This document shows, piece by piece, positions 9,000-19,022 of a stretch of 64,000 nt of DNA. Source of the DNA: JAHQVI01 sp963727575 (GTDB taxonomy: Bacteria > Pseudomonadota > Alphaproteobacteria > Rhizobiales > Rhodomicrobiaceae); contig CAVSIA010000026.1 of NCBI GenBank assembly GCA_963727575.1, positions 94,056 through 158,055 of the forward strand, written 5' to 3'. The number at the start of each line of letters is the position of its first letter. Positions within the stretch are counted from its first letter, which is position 1. The notes beneath the pieces are model-generated. The model worked only from the letters and a program-made list of their open reading frames with translations, was not told the origin of the DNA and did no database searches. The translations under genes and the position numbers were made by a program.

Positions 9000-9009
9000 T
9001 GGCATACAA
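9000..9009. promoter_or_regulatory. possible GntR-type site (TGGCATACAA)
   Basis: TGGCATACAA lies upstream of the 71-residue gene. It is identical to the reverse complement of part of the site at 19023-19035 and close to TGGTATACCA at 15427. Assignment to the local GntR regulator is inference. Confidence 0.35.
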
Positions 9010-9208
9010 TACACAAGCCAACATGGCCCTAACCGCCTTTTCCAGCAAAAATAATCTAACATATTGAAATAAAATGAATAATCGACATATCCGGCCGGTA
9101 TGCAACCAATGACGACCTGCCATGCACTGCGGTGCAGCATTTCTTCGCCACCATTTTTGGGAAGATGCAGCCCTCTCGGACGAGGGACGGCCCACGCACC
9201 GGTCCGCC
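9010..9208. other. AT-rich intergenic region, probably the promoter of the small gene
   Basis: This part of the 379-base gap is unusually AT-rich for the window, especially 9040-9090. It probably carries the minus-strand promoter of the 71-residue gene. No coding region is supported. Confidence 0.4.
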
Positions 9209-9242
9209 AAAAAAAGTGCCCCACGCAACGATAGCGCGGGGC
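9209..9242 (-). terminator. rho-independent terminator after the acyl-CoA synthetase operon
   Basis: GCCCC-A-CGC pairs with GCG-C-GGGGC around a 7-base loop. On the minus strand it is followed by seven T. It is placed 80 bases after the acyl-CoA synthetase stop and so ends the gntR-oxc-frc-ligase transcript. Confidence 0.85.
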
Positions 9243-9321
9243 AACAGTTCAGCGGCATTCAACGCAGTCATTCGAGAAGAAAGGCCGCCGGAGCCGTGCG
9301 GAGCCCCGGCGTCGTAAAGAT

Positions 9322-11451
9322 TTAGAGCAGGCCCGCCGCGCGCGCCCATTTGTACTTCGCGCCGAGCACTTCGACCGGCACTTCCGTCGTATAGGGATAG
9401 GCAACGATGCCATGATCGTAGAGCTTCTCGCAGGCCGCCTCGACTTCGACGTCCCCGACCAGCGATGCCACGATCGGCTTGTCGATGCCCTTGGCGCGCG
9501 CCTCGGTGACAACCTCGATCATCTTGTCGGCAAAGACCAGCGGCGGCGTCACGATGGTGTGCCAGTAGCCGAGGATCAGCGAATGGATGCGCTCGTCATT
9601 GAGGCCGAGCCGCACCGTGTTCTGATAGGTGAGCGGAGGCTCGCCGCCGGTAATGTCGACCGGATTGCCGGCCGCGCCGAAGGGCGGGATGAATTTGCGG
9701 AAGGCCGCGTCGAGGTCTTCCGGCATCTTCATCAGGGTCAGGCCATTGTCGAAGCAGGCATCGGACAGGAGGACACCCGAGCCGCCCGCGCCGGTGATGA
9801 TGACCACATTCTCGCCCTTCGGCGTCGGCAGGACCTGCAAACCGCGCGCGAATTCGAGCATCGAGCGCAGCGACGGCGCGCGGATCACGCCGGACTGGCG
9901 CAGCACGTCGTCATAGATCTTGTCATTGCCGGCAAGCGCGCCGGTATGGCTGGCCGCGGCCTTCGAACCGTAGGAGGTGCGGCCCGCCTTGAGCACGATC
10001 ACCGGCTTCTTCTTCGAGACGCGCTTGGCGACCTCGGCGAAGGAGCGCCCGTCCTTCAGGTCTTCGCAATGCATGGCGATGGCCTGGGTGTTCGGGTCCT
10101 GCTCGAAGAAGGTCAGCAGATCGTCCTCGTCGAGATCGGATTTGTTGCCGAGGCCGACGATCGCGGAGACGCCCATCTTGGTCGAGCGGGCGAAGCCGAT
10201 GATCGACATGCCGACGCCGCCGGACTGCGAGGAGAGCGCCGCCGCACCCTTGACGTCGAAGGCGGTGCAGAAGGTCGCGCACAGATTTTCCGGCGTGTAG
10301 TAGAAGCCGTAAATGTTCGGTCCCATGACGCGCACGTTATACTTGCGCGCGGTGGCCAGAAGCTCGTCCTGCAGCGGCTGATTGTCGGTTTCGGCAAAGC
10401 CCGAAGGGATCATCACCGCGCCGGGGACGCCCTTGCGTCCGACTTCGTCCATGGCCGCGACGCACAGATGCGCCGGCACGGCGAAGACGGCGACGTCGAT
10501 CTCGCCCGGATAGTCGAGAATGGACTTATAGGCCTTGACGCCGAGCACCTCGGCATTCTTCGGATGAACCGGAACGATGGTGCCCTTGTAGCCGCCATTG
10601 ATCAGGTTCTTCATGACGGAGTTGCCGATCTTGCCGTCCTGATCCGATGCGCCGATCACGGCCACCGCCTTCGGGTGGAAGATGCGGTTCATCGCGGCGA
10701 GGATCTCGGCCTCGTTCGGGCGGTAGCGCTCGGCCTTGGCTTCCCAATCGCAGACGATGGCGGCATCGACGGCCGTCGCGCCGTTCGGCGTCGCGAAGAT
10801 CGGGTTGAGGTCGACCTCGATGATCTCGGGGAAGTCGGTCACCAGCTCGGAGACGTTGACGATGATCTTCGACAGGGCCGCGCGGTCGACGGCCGGCTGG
10901 CCGCGAACGCCTTTCAGCACTTCCGACGCCTTCAGGCTGTCGAGCATGAGGTTTGCGTCGTCGGTCGTGGCCGGCGCCAGATGGAAGGTGATGTCCTTCA
11001 GCACTTCGACGAGAATGCCGCCGAGGCCGAAAGCGACCAGCTTGCCGAAGGACGGGTCGGTGATCGAGCCGACGATGACCTCCGTCGCGCCCGACGGCAG
11101 CATCTGCTGGATCTGCACGCCTTCGAGCGAGGCATCGGATTTATAGCGCTTGGCATTGTCGAGGATGGTCTGGTAGGTGGCGCGGGCCTTCTCGGCGCTG
11201 TCGACGCCGACGACGACGCCGCCGGCTTCGGTCTTGTGCAGGATGTCCGGCGAGACGATCTTCATCACGACGGGGAAGCCCATATCGCCGGCCAGATTGG
11301 CGGCCTCGTCGGCGGATTTCGCAATGCCCTCCTTCGGGACCGGAATCCCGTATGCGTCGCAGACCAGCTTGGCCTCGGGTGCGGTCAGGGCGGTTCTTCC
11401 AGACGCCTTGACGGCATCAAGCACACGACGGACGGCAGCTTTATCGCTCAT
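9322..11451 (-). CDS. ADP-forming acyl-CoA synthetase (acetate-CoA ligase family)
   Basis: A 709-residue NDP-forming acyl-CoA synthetase, which couples thioester formation to ATP through a phospho-His. Domains in order: ATP-grasp with a carboxylate-CoA ligase lid (about 15-245, GFPVVMKIVSPDILHKTEAGG), CoA-binding Rossmann domain (from about 260, VAVIGASDQDGKIGNSV), then ligase-CoA domains with the phospho-acceptor His in AASHTGALAG. This beta-then-alpha order is the reverse of archaeal single-chain ACD enzymes. It lies 100 bases downstream of frc and is followed by a strong terminator. Its place suggests activation of oxalate or formate to prime the Frc/Oxc cycle, or recovery of energy from an acyl-CoA; the acyl substrate is inferred. 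Confidence 0.88.
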   Translation of the reverse strand: MSDKAAVRRVLDAVKASGRTALTAPEAKLVCDAYGIPVPKEGIAKSADEAANLAGDMGFPVVMKIVSPDILHKTEAGGVVVGVDSAEKARATYQTILDNAKRYKSDASLEGVQIQQMLPSGATEVIVGSITDPSFGKLVAFGLGGILVEVLKDITFHLAPATTDDANLMLDSLKASEVLKGVRGQPAVDRAALSKIIVNVSELVTDFPEIIEVDLNPIFATPNGATAVDAAIVCDWEAKAERYRPNEAEILAAMNRIFHPKAVAVIGASDQDGKIGNSVMKNLINGGYKGTIVPVHPKNAEVLGVKAYKSILDYPGEIDVAVFAVPAHLCVAAMDEVGRKGVPGAVMIPSGFAETDNQPLQDELLATARKYNVRVMGPNIYGFYYTPENLCATFCTAFDVKGAAALSSQSGGVGMSIIGFARSTKMGVSAIVGLGNKSDLDEDDLLTFFEQDPNTQAIAMHCEDLKDGRSFAEVAKRVSKKKPVIVLKAGRTSYGSKAAASHTGALAGNDKIYDDVLRQSGVIRAPSLRSMLEFARGLQVLPTPKGENVVIITGAGGSGVLLSDACFDNGLTLMKMPEDLDAAFRKFIPPFGAAGNPVDITGGEPPLTYQNTVRLGLNDERIHSLILGYWHTIVTPPLVFADKMIEVVTEARAKGIDKPIVASLVGDVEVEAACEKLYDHGIVAYPYTTEVPVEVLGAKYKWARAAGLL

Positions 11452-11551
11452 CTATTCCTCCCTTGCCACGCCGGTTGCGTCGCAAAAATAAGTTGTGGAC
11501 GTGCGGCCCGCCCAAATGAACGGGCCCGTTGAGTCTTGGTGACAGCCGGGA

Positions 11552-12828
11552 CTACTCCGCGGCAGCCTTGCGCTGCGGCTCGGTCGCGCCGGACGTTTTG
11601 ATTGCGGCGATTTCGTCGGCGGAATAGCCGAGCACCTGGCTGAGAATTTCGTCCGTATGCTCACCAAGCAGCGGCGAACGCTTCACCTCGGCCGGACTGT
11701 CGGACAGCTTGACCGGGCAGCCGACGCTCAGATATTTGCCGCGCTTCGGGATGATCGACCTCGACCACCGTGCCGGTCTTGCGCAGGCCTTCGTCTTCGG
11801 CGATTTCCTTCATCGACAGAATCGGGCCGACCGGGATGTCGAGCGGATTGCAGATCTCCATGACCTCGAATTTGGTCTTGGTCATGGTCCACTCCTCGAT
11901 CGTGGCGAAGATCTCGTTGAGCCGTGGCAGGCGCGCCGGCGGCTTGGCATAGTCCGGATCCGTCTTCCATTCCGGCTTGCCGATCACGTCGCAGATCTTC
12001 TCCCATGCCGGAGCCTGCGTGATGAAATAGGTGTAGGCGTTCGGGTCGGTTTCCCAGCCCTTGCATTTGAGAATACGCCCAGGCTGGCCGCCGCCGGAGT
12101 CATTGCCTGCGCGCGGGGTCGCCTCGCCGAAGGGTATCCCCTCGCCGAATTGCGAATATTCCGTCAGCGGACCGGCTGCGAGACGCTGCTGGTCGCGCAG
12201 TTTGACGCCGGCAAAGATTGAGTACGCCGTCCTGCATGGCGGCGAGCACCTTCTGGCCGCGCCCGGTCTTCTCGCGCTGGAACAGAGCCGTGACGATGCC
12301 GAGCGCCAGATGCAAGCCCGTGCCCGAGTCGCCGATCTGGGCGCCGGTCACGAGCGGCGGGCCGTCGAGAAAGCCTGTGGTCGAGGCCGAGCCGCCGGCG
12401 CATTGCGCGATATTCTCGTAGACCTTGCAGTCTTCGTACTGGCCCGGGCCGAAGCCCTTGACCGACGCCATGATCATGCGCGGGTTGAGCTTCTGCACGA
12501 CGTCCCAGCCAAAGCCCATGCGGTCGAGCGCGCCGGGCGCGAAGTTCTCGACCAGCACGTCGCATTCCTTGACCAGCCGCGTCAGCACTTCCTTGCCGGT
12601 CTCGTTCTTGGTGTCGAGCGTGATGGACCGCTTATTGTGGTTCAGCATCGTGAAGTAAAGGCTGTCCGCACCCGGAACATCGACGAGCTGCTTGCGGGTT
12701 GCGTCGCCCACGCCGGGGCGCTCGACCTTGATCACATCGGCACCGAACCATGCCAGAAGCTGCGTGCAGGTCGGTCCCGACTGGACATGGGTGAAATCGA
12801 GAATTTTAACGCCTTCAAGGGCTTTCAT
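11552..12828 (-). pseudogene. frc: formyl-CoA:oxalate CoA-transferase (frame broken twice)
   Basis: Class III (family III) CoA-transferase that moves CoA from formyl-CoA to oxalate. The N-terminal 205 residues (VKILDFTHVQSGPTC, ENFAPGALDRMGFGW, MASVKGFGPGQYED) are in one frame, the middle (from VKLRDQQRL to EVDHP) in a second, and the end (KRGKYLSVGCPVKLSD to QRKAAAE) in a third. Removing one base near 12208-12212 and one near 11743-11748 gives 424 residues, the usual Frc length. Both breaks are therefore probably sequence errors. It sits 42 bases downstream of oxc; Frc makes oxalyl-CoA that Oxc decarboxylates. Confidence 0.9.
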
Positions 12829-12870
12829 TGCGTCCTCCCGTCGTTGAGGAGTTAATCGGAGTGGAGCTGA

Positions 12871-14620
12871 TTATTTCTTCGAAACCACGCTCTGCGGGTT
12901 GAGATTGCCGATGCGGCCGCTTTCGGTGCCGGCCTTCTCGTCGATCACCGCATTGATGAGCGTCGGCTTGCCGGAATCCATGGCCTCGTTGACGGCGCGG
13001 CTCAACTCGTCGGGCGTCGTCGCATAGACGCCGACGCCGCCGAAGGCTTCCATCATCTTTTCGTAGCGCGAGTCCTTGACGAAAACGGTCGTGCCGGGGT
13101 CCCGGCCCGTCGGATCGGCGTCGGTTCCGCGATAGATGCCGTTATTGTTGAAGACGACCACGCAGACCGGCAGCTCGTAACGGCAGATCGTTTCGATCTC
13201 CATCCCGGAGAAGCCGAAAGCGCTGTCGCCTTCAACGGCGAGCACCGGTTTTCCGGTCTCCACCGCCGCGCCGACGGCAAAGCCCATGCCGATGCCCATG
13301 ATCGCCCCAGGTGCCGACGTCGAGGCGTTTGCGCGGCTGGTACATGTCGATGATGCTGCGGGCGAAATCGAGCGTGTTGGCGCCCTCGTTGACGAGGATG
13401 GCGTCGGGCCGCTCCTTGATGATCGTGCGTAAGGCCCCGAGCGCGCTGTGGAAATCCATCGGCGCGGAATTCTTCATCAGCTTCGGCGCCATCTTGGCGA
13501 CGTTGCCCTCGACCTTTTCCCTGATCGCGCCGGTCCACTCGATGGGCGGCGCCTGCCAGTCGCCGCCGAGGCCGTCCAGCAGCGCGGCGACGCTGGAGCC
13601 GATGTCGCCGACCACGGGCGCGGCGATCTCGACATTGGAATCCATCTCCTTGGGCTCGATGTCGATCTGGATGAATTTCTGTGTGCCGGGCGCGCCCCAG
13701 GTCTTGCCCTTGCCGTGCGAGAGCAGCCAGTTGAGGCGAGCGCCGATCAGCATCACCACATCGGCTTCCTTCAGCACCATCGAGCGCGCGGCGCCCGCGG
13801 ACTGCGGATGCGTATCGGGCAGCAGCCCCTTGGCCATGCTCATCGGCAGATAGGGAACGCCGCTCTTCTCGATGAAGGCGCGGATATCGGCATCGGCCTG
13901 CGCATAGGCGGCGCCCTTGCCGAGGATGATCAGCGGCTTCTTGGCGCCCTTCAACAGCTTCAGCGCGCGGGCGACGGACTCCGGCGAGGGGATCTGGCGC
14001 GGCGCGGCATCGAGCACCTTGACCAGCGAATTGGCGCCCTTGGCCGCATCCATGGTCTGGCCGAGCAGCTTGGCCGGCAGGTCGAGATAGACGCCGCCGG
14101 GACGTCCCGAGCAGGCGGCGCGAATGGCGCGCGCCACGCCGATGCCGATGTCCTCGGCATGAAGCACGCGGAAGGCCGCCTTGCAGAGCGGCTTGGCGAT
14201 GGCAAGCTGGTCCATCTCCTCATAGTCGCCCTGCTGCAGGTCGACGATCTCGCGCTCGGACGAGCCGGAGATCAGGATCATCGGAAAGCAGTTGGTGGTG
14301 GCGTTGGCGAGCGCGGTCAGGCCGTTGAGGAAGCCGGGCGCCGAGACGGTGAGGCAGATGCCCGGCTTCTGCGTCAGAAAGCCGGCGATCGCCGCCGCGT
14401 TGCCGGCATGCTGCTCGTGCCGGAACGAGATGACCCGCATGCCCTGAGCCTGCGCGAAGCGGCCCAGATCCGTGATCGGAATGCCAGGCACACCGTAGAT
14501 CGTGTTGATGTCGTTGAGCTTGAGTGCGTCGATGACGAGATGAAAGCCGTCTGTCAGCGCATGCGCCGCGCCGGCTTCATCGTTACTGGCATCAACGCTC
14601 TGCGCTGTTGCAGTCGACAT
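12871..14620 (-). pseudogene. oxc: oxalyl-CoA decarboxylase (frame broken once)
   Basis: Thiamine-diphosphate enzyme converting oxalyl-CoA to formyl-CoA and CO2. Hallmarks: YGVPGIPITDLGR and the catalytic-Glu region FRHEQHAGNAA near the N-terminus, SGSSEREIVDLQQGDYEEMDQ-like segments, and the ThDP motif with GDSAFGFSGMEIET and FNNNGIYRGT near the C-terminus, ending NPQSVVSKK. The frame changes after DVGTWG; deletion of one base near 13300-13303 restores VMGIGMGF and a 582-residue protein, the normal length. The gene is first after gntR and directly upstream of frc. Identification is firm; the break is likely an error in the sequence. Confidence 0.93.
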
Positions 14621-14659
14621 TCATTTCTCCCTTACTTCGCTATTCGCCCCTCGATCCGA

Positions 14660-15346
14660 TCAATCGAGGTTCACGAAGCGTTCTACATGGTCGCGGAGCT
14701 TCAGCGTGTGTTCCCGCACGAGGCGCTCCGCCCGCTCAGTGTCGCGGGCCTCGAGAGCCGCAACGATTTCCTTGTGATCGACGATCGAGCGCTTGACCCG
14801 CTCGTTCTCAAAGATCGTGCGCTGCCGGATGGCGCGGACATGAAAGAACAGGCTGTTGGTGATATCGACGATCAGCGAGCAACCGCTGAAGCCGATAATG
14901 GCCTGATGAAACCGGATATTGGCGTCAGAATATTCGCCCATCCTCTGCGCGACCTCGTCGACACCGAAGACATCGACCAAGCCGTGCAGGCTGGCGAGCT
15001 CCTCGTCCGACGCCTGCTTTGTGGCAAGACGCGCCGCCATGCTCTCCAGCGCCGCCCAGACCGTGATCATCTCGAGGATCTCGGCCTTGGACTTGCGCAC
15101 GATATAGATGCCGCGCCGGGGGACGATGCGGACCAGCCCCTCCTGATCGAGCCGGGCGAGCGCCTCGCGCAATGGCGTGCGGCTGATGCCGAACTGCTCC
15201 GAAAGCCGCCGCTCGTCGAGCCGAAGATCGGCGTCTGGGCCGTAAATGTTCATGGTCTGGATCGCCGTCTTCAGCGAATCGTAGATCTTGGACTTCAGGC
15301 TGAAGCTTTCCTCGATCGGCTTGATGGTGAGCTGAAGATTGGCCAT
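14660..15346 (-). CDS. GntR-family (FCD) transcriptional regulator
   Basis: A 228-residue regulator of the FadR/FCD branch of GntR. The winged HTH is at about 20-85 (DERRLSEQFGISRTPLREALARL, GLVRIVPRRGIYIV), followed by an all-helical FCD effector domain with likely metal-ligand His/Asp residues (NIRFHQAI, REHTLKLRDH). The ATG at 15346 follows a weak AGGCGA site. It is the first gene of a gntR-oxc-frc-ligase run (40-base gap to oxc). A perfect TGGTATACCA palindrome 81 bases upstream suggests autoregulation. The ligand is probably a metabolite of the oxalate pathway (inference). Confidence 0.9.
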   Translation of the reverse strand: MANLQLTIKPIEESFSLKSKIYDSLKTAIQTMNIYGPDADLRLDERRLSEQFGISRTPLREALARLDQEGLVRIVPRRGIYIVRKSKAEILEMITVWAALESMAARLATKQASDEELASLHGLVDVFGVDEVAQRMGEYSDANIRFHQAIIGFSGCSLIVDITNSLFFHVRAIRQRTIFENERVKRSIVDHKEIVAALEARDTERAERLVREHTLKLRDHVERFVNLD

Positions 15347-15426
15347 TGGTCGCCTATGTCGTCTGAGTTGCTGCGCCGGAAATGCCCACGAAGCCGGCAT
15401 CGGAAGCAGCACTCGCTCTGGTCCAC

Positions 15427-15436
15427 TGGTATACCA
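15427..15436. promoter_or_regulatory. palindromic operator TGGTATACCA upstream of gntR
   Basis: A perfect 10-bp palindrome in the 235-base gap between tctA and gntR, of the kind bound by FadR/FCD proteins. Similar sequences occur at 19326 and 19023, in the tctC/sucC-like divergent region, and at 9000. Confidence 0.55.
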
Positions 15437-15581
15437 CACACCAGAACGAGCCTGCAAGCGGATCCCGTCTAGGATCGGACCGGATTGCGGCGTCCGGGGT
15501 GGGCGCACAGCGCCGCACCCCACCGCAATCCGTCCTGCCATTCCATCCGCCGTTGGACGCACCAGCCATCCGTAGCGCTCC

Positions 15582-17099
15582 TTACGCGGCTTCCTGCTGC
15601 CGAAGCCTCTGCTTCAGCGTGTCGAACCCGTAATTGATGAGCGGCCAGAACAGCATGATCATGCTCAATCCCGTGATGCTGCCGACCAACGGGTTCGACC
15701 AGAACACGGACAGGTCACCCTGCGAGCCGAGCAGCGACTGACGGAAGGATTCCTCGGCACGATTGCCCAAAACGATCGCCAGCACCATCGGCGCAAGCGG
15801 GTAGTTCAGCTTTTTGAACAGGTAGCCGATGACACCGAACATCACCATGAACAGGATGTCGGACGGAGCGTTCGACAGCGTATAGGAGCCGATGGCGCAC
15901 ACGACGATGATGATAGGCGCAATCACCGAGAAGGGAATTCGCATGATGCTCGCCCATAGCGGCACCGTCGTCAGCACGATGGCGAGGCCCACCACGTTGC
16001 CCAGATAGATCGAGGCGATCAGGCCCCAGACGAAGTCCGGCTGTTCGGTGAACAGCAGCGGTCCGGGTTGCAGACCCCAGATCAGGAGGCCGCCGAGCAG
16101 CACCGCTGCGGTCGGCGATCCGGGAATGCCGAGCGTCAGCATCGGCAGCAGCGCGCTGGTGCCGGCGGCGTGGGCAGCCGTTTCCGGAGCGACGACGCCT
16201 TCCAGCTCTCCGGTGCCGAACTTATGGCCGTTCTTGGAGAAGCGCTTGGCCATGCCGTAGCTCATGAAGGAGGCCGGCGTTGCGCCGCCCGGCGTGATGC
16301 CGAGCCAGCAGCCGACCGCGGAGCTGCGCAGGATCGTCGCCCAATATTGCGGCAGCTTGGCCCATGTCTGGAGCACGACCCACGGGTTGATCTTGGCGCT
16401 CCGGCCCTCGAAGGCCAGGCCCTTTTCGATCGTTACCAGGATTTCGCCGATGCCGAACAGGCCGATGACCGCGATCAGGAAGTGGAAGCCGGTCAGCAGC
16501 GTCTCGGTGCCGAATGTAAGGCGCAGACCGCCGGTAATGCTGTCGGTGCCGACGGAGGCGAGTGCGAAGCCGAACATCATCGCAGTGATGATCTTGAACG
16601 GCGATTGCTTGCCCATGCCGACGAAGCTGCAGAATGTCAGCAGATAGACGGCGAAGAATTCCGGTGGACCGAAATCGAGCGCGAAACTGGCGACGATCGG
16701 CGCCAGGAAGGTGAGCACGATCACCGCGATCAGCGCGCCGATGAAGGAGGAGCTGAGTGCGGCGGTGAGCGCTTCACCGGCGCGGCCCTGCTGCGCCAGC
16801 GGGTGACCGTCGAAGGTTGTCGCCACCGACCATGGTTCGCCCGGGATATTGAACAGGATGGCGCTGATGGCGCCGCCGAACAATGCGCCCCAATAGATGG
16901 CCGCAAGCATGATGACGGCCGTGGTCGGGGGCATGGAAAAGGTTAGCGGCAGCAGAATGGCAATGCCGTTCGCGCCGCCGACGCCGGGCAGAAAGCCCAG
17001 CAGAATGCCGAACAACACGCCGACAATCATGTAGCCGATGTTGATCGGGGTGAGCAGAACCTCAAACCCGTGCATCAGCGAGAAGAACGCGTCTAACAA
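15582..17099 (-). CDS. tripartite tricarboxylate transporter large permease (TctA family)
   Basis: A 505-residue inner-membrane protein with about 11-12 hydrophobic segments, the large permease of a TTT uptake system. Conserved TctA features include the N-terminal LPGVGGANGIAILLP region and the mirrored GIPGSPTAAVLLGGLL segment. The order on the minus strand is tctC, tctB, tctA, all on one transcript. Lying next to oxc/frc, the system is a candidate importer of oxalate or another small di- or tricarboxylate; the substrate is inferred from context only. Confidence 0.93.
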   Translation of the reverse strand: MLDAFFSLMHGFEVLLTPINIGYMIVGVLFGILLGFLPGVGGANGIAILLPLTFSMPPTTAVIMLAAIYWGALFGGAISAILFNIPGEPWSVATTFDGHPLAQQGRAGEALTAALSSSFIGALIAVIVLTFLAPIVASFALDFGPPEFFAVYLLTFCSFVGMGKQSPFKIITAMMFGFALASVGTDSITGGLRLTFGTETLLTGFHFLIAVIGLFGIGEILVTIEKGLAFEGRSAKINPWVVLQTWAKLPQYWATILRSSAVGCWLGITPGGATPASFMSYGMAKRFSKNGHKFGTGELEGVVAPETAAHAAGTSALLPMLTLGIPGSPTAAVLLGGLLIWGLQPGPLLFTEQPDFVWGLIASIYLGNVVGLAIVLTTVPLWASIMRIPFSVIAPIIIVVCAIGSYTLSNAPSDILFMVMFGVIGYLFKKLNYPLAPMVLAIVLGNRAEESFRQSLLGSQGDLSVFWSNPLVGSITGLSMIMLFWPLINYGFDTLKQRLRQQEAA

Positions 17100-17196
17100 G
17101 GAGACCTCCCTTAAAAGGCGCGGCGTTTGGTTCCTGCCGCATTTGCTATTGCTCGCGGCGGCTTATCCGCACGCCGCCGTCCGAAGGCGCCCGGGA

Positions 17197-17712
17197 TCAA
17201 TAGCCGAGCATTGCCTCCAGCGGTCCCTTGGGCAGCGGCACGAGGAACCAGATTTCAAACACCAGGAACAATATGGCCGGGACGGCGAGCGCCACCGGAA
17301 TCGCGGTATACAGACGATATCCGCCGAGCCACATCATGAAGAACATCAGGAACAGGAACGCCGACACGTAGATCCCGATATAGATGGTCAACACCACGAA
17401 GATGATCATCGGTATGAGAACCTGAAGCACCATCAAGCCTTCGTGCCGCTGGATGAACCCACCGCTCTTTTTGCTGCTGAACGCATTCTGGACCAGCGTC
17501 GCTCCGGCGGAGAGCAACATGATCAGGGACACATAGAAGGGGAAATAGCCGGATTCCGGTCCAACAAAAGGTGCCCAGCCCGCGCCCAGTATGTAGCTGT
17601 CGACCAGCACGACCGTGGCGATCGCCATCAGCATCAGCGCGACGATGATTTCCACGCTGCGATTGGAGATCACCACTGGGGTCTCTTGAGAATTATTGGG
17701 GCCTTCGCTCAT
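17197..17712 (-). CDS. tripartite tricarboxylate transporter small permease (TctB family)
   Basis: A 171-residue protein with four predicted membrane segments (for example IIVALMLMAIATVVLVDSY and VLIPMIIFVVLTIYIGIY), the weakly conserved small subunit of TTT transporters. Its pairing with TctA downstream and TctC upstream makes the call secure. A strong hairpin lies between tctC and this gene. Confidence 0.88.
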   Translation of the reverse strand: MSEGPNNSQETPVVISNRSVEIIVALMLMAIATVVLVDSYILGAGWAPFVGPESGYFPFYVSLIMLLSAGATLVQNAFSSKKSGGFIQRHEGLMVLQVLIPMIIFVVLTIYIGIYVSAFLFLMFFMMWLGGYRLYTAIPVALAVPAILFLVFEIWFLVPLPKGPLEAMLGY

Positions 17713-17794
17713 CGCATAGATCTCGGATTCGCAGGCAGCCGCACCGTTCTTGGCGAGGCGTCCTTAGGGAGACAGAAAATCAGGAACATAAGGG

Positions 17795-17819
17795 AGGGGA
17801 GCACATCCGGTGCTCCCCT
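17795..17819. terminator. hairpin between tctC and tctB (mRNA-stabilising or attenuator)
   Basis: AGGGGAGCAC and GTGCTCCCCT form a perfect 10-bp stem with a 5-base loop, just after the tctC stop on the minus strand. No T-run follows, so it may stabilise the tctC message and let the binding protein be made in excess over the permeases. Confidence 0.6.
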
Positions 17820-17831
17820 GTTTGCTTCAGC

Positions 17832-18848
17832 TTAGCCTTTGGCGAGGAAGCCGGCCTTTTCCATCAGCTCTTGATGGCGCTGGGCGGCCTTTTCGAGCCA
17901 TTTCTGGAACTCGTCGCCCGACATGAAGCTCTGGTTGAACGCACCGGTCGCCATGAAGGCCTTCCACTCGTCGGTCTCGCGGACTTTCTTGAGCAGATCG
18001 ACATAATAGGAGACGACATCGGCAGGCACGTCCGGCGCGGCCATGATACCGCGCAGCATCGTATACTCGACGTCGAGCCCGGATTCCTTGCAGGTCGGGA
18101 GGTCCTTCCAGGACTCGGTCTCGGTGATCTTGTCCGGATAAGGCATGCGCTGCTCGTCGAAAACGCAGAGCGGACGCACCTTGCCGGCACGCCAGAGCGC
18201 CACGGCCTCGATCGGGTTGTTGACGTCGGAGTCAATGTGCTTGCCAGCGAGCTGGGTTGCGACGGTGCCGCCGCCTGAATAAGGCAAGTAGGTGAACTTC
18301 ACGCCGGTCTGCTGTTCGATCGCGGCGGTGATGATCTGGTCTTCCTGCTTGGATCCCGTGCCGCCCATCTTGAACTTGCCCGGCTCCTTCTTGACCGCGT
18401 CCAGATATTCCTGGGGCGTCTTGTAAGCCGTCTCGGCATTCACCCAGAACACGAACTCGTCGAGCGCCATCATCGCGACCGGCGTGTAATCCTTCCAGCT
18501 GAAGGGCGATCCGGTGGCAAGCGGCGTGGTGAAGACGTTGGACAGGGTAATGATGAGCTTGTGGGGGTCGCTCTTGGCATTCTTGACGAAGAGGAAGCCT
18601 TCCGCTCCGGACCCGCCCTTCTTGTTGATGACGACCATCGAGGTCGGAATGAGCTTATGCTTCTGAATAATGCCCTGGATCAGGCGAGCCATCTGGTCGG
18701 CGCCGCCGCCATTGCCGGCAGGAACGACGAATTCAATGTTTCTGGTGGGCTCCCAGGCATACGCAGGCTGCACGGAGCCGAGGGCGGCCAACCCCAGACC
18801 GAGTGCAATGCCTGAGGCGTAGAACTGTGATGTTATGCTTTTCATCAA
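17832..18848 (-). CDS. tripartite tricarboxylate transporter substrate-binding protein (TctC/Bug family)
   Basis: A 338-residue periplasmic binding protein of the Bug family with a signal peptide ending near QPAYA. Family landmarks include IEFVVPAGNGGGADQMARL after the signal, VVINKKGGSGAEGF, and the hinge region GGTGSKQEDQI. It captures the substrate for the TctBA permease encoded downstream. Upstream lies a 592-base divergent promoter region facing the succinyl-CoA-ligase-like pair. Confidence 0.93.
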   Translation of the reverse strand: MMKSITSQFYASGIALGLGLAALGSVQPAYAWEPTRNIEFVVPAGNGGGADQMARLIQGIIQKHKLIPTSMVVINKKGGSGAEGFLFVKNAKSDPHKLIITLSNVFTTPLATGSPFSWKDYTPVAMMALDEFVFWVNAETAYKTPQEYLDAVKKEPGKFKMGGTGSKQEDQIITAAIEQQTGVKFTYLPYSGGGTVATQLAGKHIDSDVNNPIEAVALWRAGKVRPLCVFDEQRMPYPDKITETESWKDLPTCKESGLDVEYTMLRGIMAAPDVPADVVSYYVDLLKKVRETDEWKAFMATGAFNQSFMSGDEFQKWLEKAAQRHQELMEKAGFLAKG

Positions 18849-19022
18849 GCTTCCTCCCTTAGTGCAAAGCGCGGGATGCGCTTCAACAAAAAGGCGATCG
18901 GGGGCGCTATTTCCTTGGCGTGAACGCGCTTACCGCCGACCACCATCTCGTGCCAGGCCGTTCAAATCCGACCCTTAAGCTCGGGCCGTTCGATTGCGGC
19001 CCTTCATCTGGTGTGTGGTCGA

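Noticed and set aside
8943..9224. Longer version of the 71-residue protein starting at 9224
   Set aside because: The added residues come from AT-rich intergenic DNA and the terminator region, and the ribosome site sits before 8942.
9412..11532. 706-codon plus-strand open frame opposite the acyl-CoA synthetase
   Set aside because: It is the antisense shadow of a GC-rich gene: Arg/Asp/His-rich translation, no motif, no ribosome site, while the minus strand encodes a clear enzyme.
13448..15472. 674-codon plus-strand open frame over oxc and gntR
   Set aside because: It spans two well-identified genes on the other strand and has no family features.
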